64,000 nt of DNA from Gammaproteobacteria bacterium. GTDB taxonomy: Bacteria > Pseudomonadota > Gammaproteobacteria > HTCC5015. Below the pieces are notes generated by a model that did no database searches, was not told the origin of the DNA, and worked only from the letters and a program-made list of their open reading frames with translations. Both the position numbers and the translations under genes were made by a program. The stretch is from contig JACDDA010000006.1 in assembly GCA_013817245.1 (NCBI GenBank), positions 86,200 through 150,199 on the forward strand. Reading direction: 5' to 3'. Shown here piece after piece: positions 8,699-17,323 of this stretch (its first letter is position 1; every line of letters starts with the position of its first letter).

Positions 8699-10003
8699 CT
8701 AGCGCGGTTGCACCACGACCCGATGCGCTGGAAAAACGACCCGGAATTGGCTGCCCACGCCGGCCGTGCTGTGAATATCAAAAGTCGCTTGGTGACGGGC
8801 AACGACGTGTTTAACAATTGATAAACCCAAGCCACTACCGCCTTTATCCCGCGCCCGACCGGCATCAACGCGATAAAAACGTTCGGTTAACCGCGGTATA
8901 TGCTCTATCGGAATGCCGGGACCTTGGTCAATCACTTCAAAAATCGCACCCTGTTCACCGTGCAAATGCCAATGCACTTGCACCGCCGTATCGGCAGGCG
9001 TGTGTCGAATAGCGTTGTAAACCAGATTTGATAATAAACTGCGCAATTCCGTGTCGGCGCCCAATAGACACAGGCTTTCATCCACGTCCCAGGTCAGTTT
9101 ATGCCCCGTATTGGCTGTCAGATGCAGGGCTTCTTCGCGCAAACTCGCCAATATAGAAGGCACATGGACACGTTGTTCGGGGGCCGCGCGGCCATCGTTT
9201 TCAAGGCGAGATAATTCTAATAAATCATGCACGATGTGTTGCAAACGCAAACCTTGTTGACGCACCGAACGCAAAATATGACGTTGTTCTTCATCAAAAC
9301 TTTCGTCATCGGCCAAGGTTTCAAGATAGCCTGTCATCACGGTCAGCGGTGTGCGTAGTTCATGCGACACATTGGCCACAAAATCTTTGCGCATGGTTTG
9401 CGCGCGCATTAAGGTGCTGACATCACGCGCAGTAAACAAACGCGAATCATCAGCAAACCGAATCACGCGGATGTTTAAGGTCATGCGTTCATCAACAGGC
9501 GCCAATAAATTCAAGGTTTCTTCCGTATCAGGACCGGTAATATATTCATGAAACGCAGGATCACGAATCAAGTTATCAATGCGTTGACCAAAATCTTGCG
9601 GCGTGCGAATGCCGAGTAATTGCTCAGCGGTATTATTAGCCCATTCGATTTCTAAATTATTGCGCAATAAAACCGTGGCATCGGGTAATGCGGCGGCAGT
9701 GGCTTGAAAACGTTGTAACACTTGGCGTAGATGTTGTTTGCGTTGTTGATGTCGACGTTGAATGCGAAACACATAACGCGCCAGTTGTTCCCATACGCCT
9801 GAAAAATCCGGTACTCGATCAATATCTGCACCACTTTCTAACCAACGGGATAAGCGTTTCGCTTGATAAAAATGCCAGGCCAACAATAAGGCCGATGCCA
9901 CTCCTAAGCCTAAACTCCACAATCCTGTCAATAAACCGAATAACAATGCGAAAAAAAGCGCAACTACAATGCGCCAGCGTTCGACAATCCAATATTCGAT
10001 CAT
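8699..10003 (-). CDS. phoR: Phosphate regulon sensor histidine kinase PhoR
   Basis: Membrane sensor kinase that phosphorylates PhoB when phosphate is scarce. The 434 residues comprise N-terminal membrane segments (about 10-45), a charged linker, a PAS-type domain (about 100-195), the dimerisation helix with phospho-acceptor His214 in NVSHELRTPL, and a catalytic domain with the N box (LLSNLVYNAIRHT), the G1 box (DQGPGIP) and the G2 box (GGSGLGLSIV). There is no large periplasmic domain, as expected for PhoR, which senses through PhoU and Pst. It follows phoB after 57 bases in the same operon. Confidence 0.95.
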   Translation of the reverse strand: MIEYWIVERWRIVVALFFALLFGLLTGLWSLGLGVASALLLAWHFYQAKRLSRWLESGADIDRVPDFSGVWEQLARYVFRIQRRHQQRKQHLRQVLQRFQATAAALPDATVLLRNNLEIEWANNTAEQLLGIRTPQDFGQRIDNLIRDPAFHEYITGPDTEETLNLLAPVDERMTLNIRVIRFADDSRLFTARDVSTLMRAQTMRKDFVANVSHELRTPLTVMTGYLETLADDESFDEEQRHILRSVRQQGLRLQHIVHDLLELSRLENDGRAAPEQRVHVPSILASLREEALHLTANTGHKLTWDVDESLCLLGADTELRSLLSNLVYNAIRHTPADTAVQVHWHLHGEQGAIFEVIDQGPGIPIEHIPRLTERFYRVDAGRARDKGGSGLGLSIVKHVVARHQATFDIHSTAGVGSQFRVVFPAHRVVVQPR

Positions 10004-10060
10004 AAGTAATAGCCGTTGCTGTTGAGTATGTTGTTAACGTCGTAAAGCTGAATCTTGCTT

Positions 10061-10771
10061 TCACTTAAAAGAAAAGCGATAACCCGACCCGCGTACCGTT
10101 TGAATTAAAGCATCGAAATTATACGGCTTTAAGAGCTTGCGTAGGCGTAAAACATGCACGTCGACGGTACGATCTTCGACATAGGCATTGCGCCCCCAGA
10201 CGTGATCTAACAATTGCGCGCGATTATAAACACGATCAGGGTGATTCATAAAAAATTGCAGTAAACGAAATTCGGTCGGACCCATGTTAATTTCTTTATT
10301 TTTCGCTAAGACTCGATGCGCACTAGGATCTAAAACTAAATCGCCAAACGCCAAGGAAATCCCTTGTTCCGTAGGTTCTATGCGCCGTAATAAAGCGCGA
10401 ATACGGGCGACGAGTTCTTTGGGTGAAAAAGGTTTGGTTAAATAATCGTCGGCACCTGAATCTAGCCCGTGGACTTTATCGTCTTCATCGCCACGGGCGG
10501 TCAACATAATGATCGGAATTTGGCGGGTCAATTCATCGCGTTTAAAACGGCGGATTAATTCGATGCCACTGACGTCGGGTAACATCCAATCCATCAAAAT
10601 CACATCGGGCAATTTATCCGCAAGCTGCACTTGCGCCCGCTGCCCATCGGCAGCTTCTAAACACTCCAAACCTGCACGGCGCAAGGCAAAACTAATCATT
10701 TCCCGAATCGCTTGTTCGTCTTCAACGATCAATACGCGTTTGCCGCTCATTGCATTGTTCATAGCATTCAT
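10061..10771 (-). CDS. phoB: Phosphate regulon response regulator PhoB
   Basis: OmpR-type transcription factor. The receiver domain (about 10-125) has the acidic pair Glu-Asp in VEDE, phospho-acceptor Asp61 in LMDWMLPD, Thr in MLTARG and Lys in YLTKPF. The C-terminal winged helix (about 135-236) ends with VDVHVLRLRKLL and TVRGSGYRF. AGGGA lies 10 bases before the ATG at 10771; Met4 and Met8 are alternative starts. A Pho box with matching -10 lies upstream at 10843-10876, so phoBR is predicted to activate itself. Phosphorylated PhoB should bind all four Pho boxes listed here. Confidence 0.96.
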   Translation of the reverse strand: MNAMNNAMSGKRVLIVEDEQAIREMISFALRRAGLECLEAADGQRAQVQLADKLPDVILMDWMLPDVSGIELIRRFKRDELTRQIPIIMLTARGDEDDKVHGLDSGADDYLTKPFSPKELVARIRALLRRIEPTEQGISLAFGDLVLDPSAHRVLAKNKEINMGPTEFRLLQFFMNHPDRVYNRAQLLDHVWGRNAYVEDRTVDVHVLRLRKLLKPYNFDALIQTVRGSGYRFSFK

Positions 10772-10842
10772 ACGATATCGTTCCCTAATGTTAACCCTAG
10801 CTAGACCCGATGCAACAGCATCGAACCTTTTTAGCAGGGCTG

Positions 10843-10876
10843 ATTCTATGAAGCGAAAATGACAATTCCGTGACAG
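10843..10876 (-). promoter_or_regulatory. Pho box and -10 of the phoBR promoter
   Basis: Minus strand CTGTCAC-GGAA-TTGTCAT (10876-10859), then a 10-base gap, then TAGAAT (10848-10843) as -10. The mRNA would begin near 10836, about 65 bases before phoB. This predicts autoregulation. Confidence 0.85.
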
Positions 10877-10949
10877 TTAAGAAGTTTTGTCATATCTATT
10901 AAGTATCTCCAGACGTATTCACCTAGTCTGTCCTAAGCCTTTCATGGTT

Positions 10950-10983
10950 ATGTCATAAAACTATCACATTCAGATTATAGATT
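10950..10983 (+). promoter_or_regulatory. Pho box and -10 before the aquaporin-arsC operon
   Basis: Plus strand ATGTCAT-AAAA-CTATCAC (10950-10967) fits the 7+4+7 Pho box. After 10 bases comes TAGATT (10978-10983), a four-of-six match to a -10. Transcription would then start at about 10990, the A of the aquaporin ATG, so the mRNA would be leaderless or nearly so; indeed no ribosome binding site is visible before that ATG. Confidence 0.75.
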
Positions 10984-10989
10984 ACTCAC

Positions 10990-11673
10990 ATGCGTGCTTA
11001 TCTTGCGGAATTACTCGGAACCTTTGGTCTGGTGCTGGTCGGCACGGGCGCCATTATCGTTAATGATGTCAGTGGTGGTCTACTGGGCAATGCGGGCATT
11101 GCACTGGCCTTTGCGGTAATCGTATTCCTTATGATATGTAGCTTTGCCCATCTCTCCGGCGCACATATTAATCCGGCGGTTAGCATGGTCTTCGCGCTAA
11201 CGGGCCATTTGGCGTGGCGCAAGCTAGGTAACTATTGGTTGGCGCAATGTTGCGGCGCTTTACTTGCCAGCGGCTTATTACACTTACTGTTTCAACATGC
11301 CACTTTAGGCGCTACGGTGCCTACGCCTAAATATCCAGCACTCTTAGCCTTTGGCTTAGAAATCGTCATTAGCAGTATTTTGATGCTGAGTATTTTTTAT
11401 GTAATACAGCAACATTTTTCACGTATCAAAAGTGCGGCCTTAATTGGTAGCGTAGTAGGTTTAGCGGCTTTTTTGGTAGGCCCGCTAACGGGCGCATCGA
11501 TGAATCCTGCACGATCGTTAGGTCCCGCTTTAATCAGCGGTCATTTTCAACATTTATGGATTTATTTAACCGCGCCGATATTAGGCATGTTGTTGGCGGT
11601 GCCCGCCTGCCAAAAAATTACCCGTAAAACCCTCTGCGCCAGTGGCGCTTGCTGTAATGAGGTCCCCGCATGA
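10990..11673 (+). CDS. Aquaporin (MIP family), probable AqpS-type arsenite channel
   Basis: A 227-residue major intrinsic protein with six predicted membrane helices and both pore motifs, Asn61-Pro-Ala (GAHINPAVS) and Asn172-Pro-Ala (GASMNPARS). Its stop codon overlaps the ATG of an arsenate reductase gene (ATGA), the arrangement known from aqpS-arsC in rhizobia, where the channel lets arsenite out after arsenate is reduced. The C-terminal tail carries Cys216, Cys221 and Cys222, a possible As(III)-binding cluster. A Pho box lies directly upstream. The MIP family is certain; arsenite as cargo is inferred from the neighbour. The alternative is a water or glycerol channel. Confidence 0.85.
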   Translation: MRAYLAELLGTFGLVLVGTGAIIVNDVSGGLLGNAGIALAFAVIVFLMICSFAHLSGAHINPAVSMVFALTGHLAWRKLGNYWLAQCCGALLASGLLHLLFQHATLGATVPTPKYPALLAFGLEIVISSILMLSIFYVIQQHFSRIKSAALIGSVVGLAAFLVGPLTGASMNPARSLGPALISGHFQHLWIYLTAPILGMLLAVPACQKITRKTLCASGACCNEVPA

Positions 11674-12083
11674 AAACCACGCTGCCACTGAATACATCTA
11701 AAAACGTCGTGTTCGTTTGTGTTGAAAACAGTTGCCGCAGTCAAATAGCCGAAGGTTTTGCGCGTTTACACCAACGCGCTGACGTGATTATTTATAGCGC
11801 GGGTTCGAAGCCTTCTGGCGTTATTAATCCGCGCGCCATTCAATTTATGCAAGAAGTGGGCAGTGATCTGACGAGGCAAGGCTCTAAATCATTAGACGAG
11901 ATTCCCGATATCGTTTATGACGCAGTCATCACCATGGGCTGCGGCGATGCGTGTCCGTTTTTGCGTGGCAAATTCCGCGAAGATTGGGGTTTGGCCGATC
12001 CTAAACATTTAAGCGACGATGAATTTCGCGCCATTCGTGACACTATTCAAACGCGTGTTGCCGCACTGTTCCAGCAAATCTAA
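11670..12083 (+). CDS. arsC: Arsenate reductase, low-molecular-weight phosphatase fold
   Basis: Reduces arsenate to arsenite in the cytosol. The 137-residue protein has the phosphatase P loop CX5R, Cys17 to Arg23 (CVENSCRS), followed by QIAEGFAR. Cys91 and Cys95 (MGCGDACPF) are typical of thiol-relay arsenate reductases, and an Asp-Pro (GLADP) supplies the likely general acid. These cysteines distinguish it from protein tyrosine phosphatases. It is translationally coupled to the aquaporin by a 4-base overlap. No arsR repressor is nearby; the visible control element is the Pho box at 10950. Confidence 0.88.
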   Translation: MKTTLPLNTSKNVVFVCVENSCRSQIAEGFARLHQRADVIIYSAGSKPSGVINPRAIQFMQEVGSDLTRQGSKSLDEIPDIVYDAVITMGCGDACPFLRGKFREDWGLADPKHLSDDEFRAIRDTIQTRVAALFQQI

Positions 12084-12188
12084 AAAACTTATACGGCTTT
12101 AGGTCATAACGACGTATCTAATAGGGCGACAATTGCGCTCACCATGGCATAAAATCCACACACTGACTTTGCATCTGCCGGTGTCCCT

Positions 12189-13043
12189 ATGAATGCCTTG
12201 CGTTTACCTAACTTAGATATTATTCGCGAAAACGTCCGCGCCGCTTTAGCTGAAGATATTGGCAGTGGCGATGTTACCGCACGCTTATTAACCAGCGCCG
12301 AGTGGTCAGAAGCCACTATTATTTGCCGTCAAGAAGCGGTTATCAGCGGCATTGAATGGGCACGCGAAACCTTTACGCAAGTTGATCCACGCATTGAAAC
12401 GCAATGGTTGATTCATGACAGTGATCGCTTATCCGCCAACACGCAAGTCGCCCGCTTACGCGGACCCGCCGCGAGCTTGTTAACGGCTGAACGTACCGCG
12501 TTAAATTTTTTACAAACATTAAGCGGTACTGCAACACAAGCGCGACAACTTGTTGATTTAATCGCCGGCACCCACGTCACGCTGTTAGACACACGCAAAA
12601 CAATTCCAGGTTTACGGGCTGCACAAAAATACGCCGTTACTTGCGGTGGCTGCGAAAATCATCGGCATGGTTTATACGATGCCATTCTGATTAAAGAAAA
12701 CCATATCACGGCAGCGGGCAGCATTACTGCCGCTATTCATTTAGCGCGCGCGCAATCACCGACTATTTTCTTAATTGTCGAAGTTGAAACGTTTGAGGAA
12801 TTAAAAGCAGCTTTAAGCGCTAAGCCTGATCGTATTTTGCTGGACAACTTCACCCCCACTGCTTTACGCGAAGCAGTGACACTCACCGCCGGCAGAATTC
12901 CCTTAGAAGCATCCGGCAATATTCGTCGCGACAATATTCGTTTATTTGCTGAAACCGGCGTCAACTACCTTTCGATGGGAACGTTGACCAAAGATATCAA
13001 AGCCATCGATTTATCTTTACGCCTGACTAACGCACGATTCTAA
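12189..13043 (+). CDS. nadC: Nicotinate-nucleotide pyrophosphorylase (carboxylating)
   Basis: Quinolinate phosphoribosyltransferase: forms nicotinate mononucleotide from quinolinate and PRPP in NAD synthesis. The 284 residues show the N-terminal ALAEDIGSGDVTARLL, the central LDTRKTIPGLR and GGCENHRHGLYDAILIKENH, and the C-terminal phosphate site ASGNIRRDNI and GVNYLSMGTLT. It lies 105 bases after arsC with no terminator visible between, so it may be partly read from the arsC operon; no Pho box directly precedes it. The later NAD gene nadD is also in this window, but in a separate operon. Confidence 0.96.
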   Translation: MNALRLPNLDIIRENVRAALAEDIGSGDVTARLLTSAEWSEATIICRQEAVISGIEWARETFTQVDPRIETQWLIHDSDRLSANTQVARLRGPAASLLTAERTALNFLQTLSGTATQARQLVDLIAGTHVTLLDTRKTIPGLRAAQKYAVTCGGCENHRHGLYDAILIKENHITAAGSITAAIHLARAQSPTIFLIVEVETFEELKAALSAKPDRILLDNFTPTALREAVTLTAGRIPLEASGNIRRDNIRLFAETGVNYLSMGTLTKDIKAIDLSLRLTNARF

Positions 13044-13056
13044 ATTTAGTAGAGAG

Positions 13057-13090
13057 TTGTAACAAATCTGCAACATAATGTGTTTACAAA
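13057..13090 (+). promoter_or_regulatory. Pho box and -10 of the ppk promoter
   Basis: Plus strand TTGTAAC-AAAT-CTGCAAC (13057-13074) shares its first eleven bases with the pstS box. A 10-base gap leads to TACAAA (13085-13090) as -10. The start of transcription would be near 13097, about 28 bases before the ppk ATG. Confidence 0.8.
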
Positions 13091-13124
13091 GTAGCCTCTA
13101 TCCCTATTACCCCGAGTTGTTTTT

Positions 13125-15305
13125 ATGGCAATGCCAGCGGATTCTTTTATGCCCAATGCAAGCTTAGATCCTGTTCACTTAGATGATCCGTCTTTATATC
13201 TTAATCGCGAACTGACGTGGTTACGCTTTAACGAACGTGTTTTGCATGAAGCAGAAATTGCCAGCAATCCGTTGTTGGAAAAATTAAAATTTATCGCCAT
13301 CGTAAGTTCTAATCTAGACGAATTTTTTATGAAACGCATTGGCGGCTTAAAAGAACAAGTCGGCGCCGGCGTACAAGAGCTCACCCTTGACGGTCGTAAT
13401 CCGCAACAACAAATTGATGAATGCGCTGAACATGTACGCGCACTGGAAGCCCGCAAATCTCAATTATTACCCAAAATTCTTAATGACTTGCATAATGCGG
13501 GTATTCGCATTTTGAATTATCAAGATTTAAAAAAATCGAAATGCGCATTATTACGAGACTATTACATTCATAATATTTTCCCCTTAGTAACGCCGCAATC
13601 AATTGATCCTGCACATCCGTTCCCTTTTATTTCAAATTTATCGTTAAATTTATTGGTGACTCTGCGTCATCCAAAAAACCAACAAGCTTTATTAGCTCGC
13701 GTTAAAGTACCGATTGGAAATGGCATTCATCGTTTCATCGCTTTAGAAAAAGAAGATAGACAACAAAACTACGTTGAATACGTGCGTCTTGAAGACATTA
13801 TTGGCAACAATTTAGATATTTTATTTCCAGGCATGGAAGTGCTGGCTTACGAGTGTTTTCACGTCACTCGAAATTCCAACACGGAACGTGATGAATCCAA
13901 TGCCGATGATTTATTAGAATTGATCGAATCCGAATTACGTGATCGCAAATTTGCACCGATTGTACGTATTGTTGTAGAGCACAATATGGACACACAACGA
14001 CGTCAATTCCTGATTAACGAATTAGGTTTGCAGCAACAAGATGTTTATGACACTGAACACATGATGGCCTTGCGCGATTTATGGGAGCTGGTTGGGATTG
14101 AACGCCCTGATTTACATGACACGCCGCATCATCCTTTAGATCATCCCTTGCTCAGCGCGCATCAATCTATTTTTACTGCTATTCGCGAAAACAATGGCAT
14201 TTTTTTACATCATCCTTACGATAGTTTTGCCACATCAGTAGAACGCTTAGTGAAAGAAGCGCGCCATGACCCGGCCGTACGCGCGATTAAGATGACGATT
14301 TATCGCACGTCAAAAGACACTAAAATTATTGAATATCTAATTGACGCCGCGCGTAACGGCAAACAAGTTGCGGTAGTGATGGAATTAAAAGCGCGCTTTG
14401 ATGAAGCCGCCAATATTCATTGGGCGAACAGTTTAGAAGAAGCCGGCATCCACGTAACCTATGGCGTGGTCGGACTCAAAACTCATGCAAAAGTTATTTT
14501 AGTTGTACGCCAAGAGGAAGAAGGTTTGCGCCGTTACATGCACATCGGCACGGGTAATTACCATGCGGGCACCGCACGTTTATATACGGACGTGGGTTTA
14601 TTAACATGCGATACGGATATTGCGCATGATGTCAGCGAATTATTTAATTTTTTAACCACGGGTTATACGCCAAAACGCGATTACCGAAAATTATTACCCG
14701 CGCCTACTTTATTAAAACAAAATTTAATAAAAAAGATTAATCGCGAAATCGCGCATGCCAAAGAAGGCAAAAAAACCGCCATTCAATTCAAAATGAATGC
14801 GCTGGAAGATATTGATATTTGTAAGGCCTTGTATCAAGCCTCACAAGCTGGCGTGACAGTGCAGTTAATCGTGCGTGATACGTGTCGTCTGCGTCCTGGG
14901 ATTAAAGACATTTCAGATAATATTCATGTCATCAGTATTGTTGGAAGATTTTTAGAACACGCGCGGATTTATTATTTTTATAATAATGGTCAAGAAGAAT
15001 ACTATATTGGTTCTGCCGATCTAATGATGCGCAATTTAGAACGACGCGTTGAAGTAGTAACGCCGGTAGAACCTGAACATTTGTCTCAACATTTACGAAC
15101 GATCTTAGATATTAATTTAGCGGATCAGCGTAATGTCTGGGAGATGCAAGCAGATGGGCATTATCTGCAACGCCAACCTAAAGACGCTGAAACAAAAGGT
15201 TGTCAGGAATTATTTATCGAGCTTGCCCAAAAACGCGGAAAAACTCGTTTGGCTAAAAGCAACAAAGGTCTCTCAAAAAAACGTCGCAAACGTCAAGGCG
15301 TATAG
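13125..15305 (+). CDS. ppk: Polyphosphate kinase 1
   Basis: Polymerises the gamma-phosphate of ATP into polyphosphate. The 726-residue protein begins with the typical N-terminal domain (YLNRELTWLRFNERVLHEA) and carries the autophosphorylated His473 in HIGTGNYH and the second essential His612 in RFLEHARIYYF. About 40 residues at the C-terminus end in a Lys/Arg-rich tail (KKRRKRQGV). A Pho box precedes it, so phosphate starvation should raise its level. No clear ribosome binding site is seen; Met3 and Met9 are alternative starts. Its 3' end overlaps the opposing sixA gene by 13 bases. Confidence 0.97.
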   Translation: MAMPADSFMPNASLDPVHLDDPSLYLNRELTWLRFNERVLHEAEIASNPLLEKLKFIAIVSSNLDEFFMKRIGGLKEQVGAGVQELTLDGRNPQQQIDECAEHVRALEARKSQLLPKILNDLHNAGIRILNYQDLKKSKCALLRDYYIHNIFPLVTPQSIDPAHPFPFISNLSLNLLVTLRHPKNQQALLARVKVPIGNGIHRFIALEKEDRQQNYVEYVRLEDIIGNNLDILFPGMEVLAYECFHVTRNSNTERDESNADDLLELIESELRDRKFAPIVRIVVEHNMDTQRRQFLINELGLQQQDVYDTEHMMALRDLWELVGIERPDLHDTPHHPLDHPLLSAHQSIFTAIRENNGIFLHHPYDSFATSVERLVKEARHDPAVRAIKMTIYRTSKDTKIIEYLIDAARNGKQVAVVMELKARFDEAANIHWANSLEEAGIHVTYGVVGLKTHAKVILVVRQEEEGLRRYMHIGTGNYHAGTARLYTDVGLLTCDTDIAHDVSELFNFLTTGYTPKRDYRKLLPAPTLLKQNLIKKINREIAHAKEGKKTAIQFKMNALEDIDICKALYQASQAGVTVQLIVRDTCRLRPGIKDISDNIHVISIVGRFLEHARIYYFYNNGQEEYYIGSADLMMRNLERRVEVVTPVEPEHLSQHLRTILDINLADQRNVWEMQADGHYLQRQPKDAETKGCQELFIELAQKRGKTRLAKSNKGLSKKRRKRQGV

Positions 15306-15772
15306 CGCTCGATTAAATACGCGGCGCCTGCGGATAAATTTGGCCACGCGCCTTGAAATTGAAAAATAACTGCACCCGCCGTTGGTAATGCAGGCATGCT
15401 CTTATTTACTAACACATTGGCAAGATCGCTCAAGCCGGGATTATGACCAATTAAAATCACATGATGCGCGGCGGCGGGTAAACCTTGTAAGCTTTTTATC
15501 AAATGATCTGTATTAGCTAAATACAAGTCTGCACGATAATCCACGTTAATATCGCTAAATCCAGCCAACAACGCTGCGCACGTTTGGCGAGTGCGTATCG
15601 ATGACGAACACAAAACATAATCTATCGCTTGACTACGTGCGGCGAACCATGTGTTTAGCGCCGCCATGCTCTCTTGTCCGGTCGCACTCAAATTACGCTG
15701 AATATCAACACTGGCCTCTACCGCTTCGGCATGCCTAATAAGACAAAGGGTTTTTTGTGCTCGCTCTGGCAT
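15293..15772 (-). CDS. sixA: Phosphohistidine phosphatase SixA
   Basis: A small cytosolic phosphatase of the histidine-phosphatase (RHG) superfamily that removes phosphate from histidine residues of signalling proteins, known for HPt-type and PTS proteins. The 159 residues start with LCLIRHAEAVEA, whose RHA holds the catalytic histidine; later motifs are CSSSIRTRQT and the second histidine in LIGHNPGLSDL. It sits between ppk and ppx on the opposite strand and overlaps ppk by 13 bases. Its start and the ppx start are 45 bases apart, so both promoters must share that gap. Confidence 0.92.
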   Translation of the reverse strand: MPERAQKTLCLIRHAEAVEASVDIQRNLSATGQESMAALNTWFAARSQAIDYVLCSSSIRTRQTCAALLAGFSDINVDYRADLYLANTDHLIKSLQGLPAAAHHVILIGHNPGLSDLANVLVNKSMPALPTAGAVIFQFQGAWPNLSAGAAYLIERYTP

Positions 15773-15817
15773 AATAAAACAATAACTCTTTAATATAAGT
15801 AATGCATTGGATACTAA

Positions 15818-17308
15818 ATGTTTGATAAAACCAAATTAATCGTAGTAGTGGATCTAGGTTCCAATAGCTTTCACATGACCGTCACACGGTCTCATGATGG
15901 CCAGCTTACCGTAATCGATAGCTTAAAGGAAAGTGTTCGGCTCGCCGCCGGCGTGACTGCTGAACACACGCTCGATACCGTCACACAAAAACGTGCCTTA
16001 GAATGTTTAGCGCGTTTCGCGCAACGCTTACAAAATATTAAACATGATGGTATACGCGTCGTCGGTACTAATGCACTGCGCCAAGCTCATCAAGCCGAAG
16101 ACTTTGTGGCATTAGCAGAAAAAACGTTAGGCCATCGAATTGACATTATTTCTGGTATTGAAGAAGCACGGTTAATTTATGCCGGTGTTTATCAAGATCA
16201 TCCCTTACCTGAACGCCGCAACTTAGTCATTGATATCGGTGGCGGCAGTACCGAATTTATTATTGGTGAAGGTCCAACCCCGCGTACGCTTGAAAGTTTA
16301 TACATGGGCTGCGTTAATTTTACGCGCCGGTTTTTTGACGCCGGTTATTCGCATAAACGTATGCAACAAGCGATTACCGCTGCACGTCAAGAACTAGAAC
16401 CCATTGAAATTTCTTTTCGTGCATTAGGCTGGCAACATGTATTAGGTTCTTCAGGCAGCATTCGCAGCATTGAAGATACCTTGTTGCAACTTAAACTCAG
16501 CGAGCACGGTATTACTGCCAGTGGACTTAAAAAATTGCATCAACTGCTAGCCAAAGACGACAGATTGCCGAACTTAAGCGCTGATCGCCGGCCGGTGTTT
16601 TTTGGTGGTTTAGCTATTTTAACTGCTGCATTTGATGCTTTAAATATTGAACACATGGAATATTCTAACAGCGCATTACGCGAAGGCGTATTACATGAAT
16701 TGCTCGGTCGGCAACGCCAAAATGATGTGCGCAATACTACCATTCAACATTTTGTACAACGTTATGCAATTGATAAAACCCATGCGCAACGTGTGCAAAA
16801 AACCGCGCGATCTTTTTATCAACAAGCTCAAATCAATTGGTTATTGAGTAACGATAATAAAGAACTAGCGGATTACCTAGATTGGGCGGCGCAGTTACAT
16901 GAAATCGGTTTGGCCGTGGCGCACAGCGGTTATCATCGCCATGGCGCTTATTTATTACGCCATTCTGATATGCCGGGATTTTCGATACGCGAACAAAAAT
17001 ATTTAGCGCTACTCGTCAATGCGCATCGTCGAAAAATTCGTGCTGAGTACTTCAAAGAAATCTCCAGCGTAGAGCGGCCTATTTTATTAAAATTATTATT
17101 AATACTGCGTATATCCGTGCTACTACATCGCAATCGATTAGATAATTTTTTACCTGACTTAAAAATCAGCGCGCATTTACAAGGGATAACATTGTCGATT
17201 GCAGAAAAATGGTTGCAAGAACATCCGTTGACCTTGGCGGATATCCAAGAAGAACAAAAACACTGGAGTAATAATGGTTTTGAGTTATTGCTTAAAACTC
17301 AGCTCTAA
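15818..17308 (+). CDS. ppx: Exopolyphosphatase (Ppx/GppA family)
   Basis: Releases phosphate from the ends of polyphosphate, or acts on guanosine pentaphosphate. The 496 residues have the two ASKHA phosphate loops, VVDLGSNSFHMTV near residue 10 and VIDIGGGSTEFIIG near residue 140, the substrate-binding GSSGSIRSI near 212, and a C-terminal HD-like helical domain with LHEIGLAVAHSGYHRHGAYL near 360-380. It complements ppk just upstream, but no Pho box precedes it. It converges on the lipoprotein gene at 17324 with no visible terminator. Confidence 0.94.
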   Translation: MFDKTKLIVVVDLGSNSFHMTVTRSHDGQLTVIDSLKESVRLAAGVTAEHTLDTVTQKRALECLARFAQRLQNIKHDGIRVVGTNALRQAHQAEDFVALAEKTLGHRIDIISGIEEARLIYAGVYQDHPLPERRNLVIDIGGGSTEFIIGEGPTPRTLESLYMGCVNFTRRFFDAGYSHKRMQQAITAARQELEPIEISFRALGWQHVLGSSGSIRSIEDTLLQLKLSEHGITASGLKKLHQLLAKDDRLPNLSADRRPVFFGGLAILTAAFDALNIEHMEYSNSALREGVLHELLGRQRQNDVRNTTIQHFVQRYAIDKTHAQRVQKTARSFYQQAQINWLLSNDNKELADYLDWAAQLHEIGLAVAHSGYHRHGAYLLRHSDMPGFSIREQKYLALLVNAHRRKIRAEYFKEISSVERPILLKLLLILRISVLLHRNRLDNFLPDLKISAHLQGITLSIAEKWLQEHPLTLADIQEEQKHWSNNGFELLLKTQL

Positions 17309-17323
17309 ATTCTGCAACACAAT

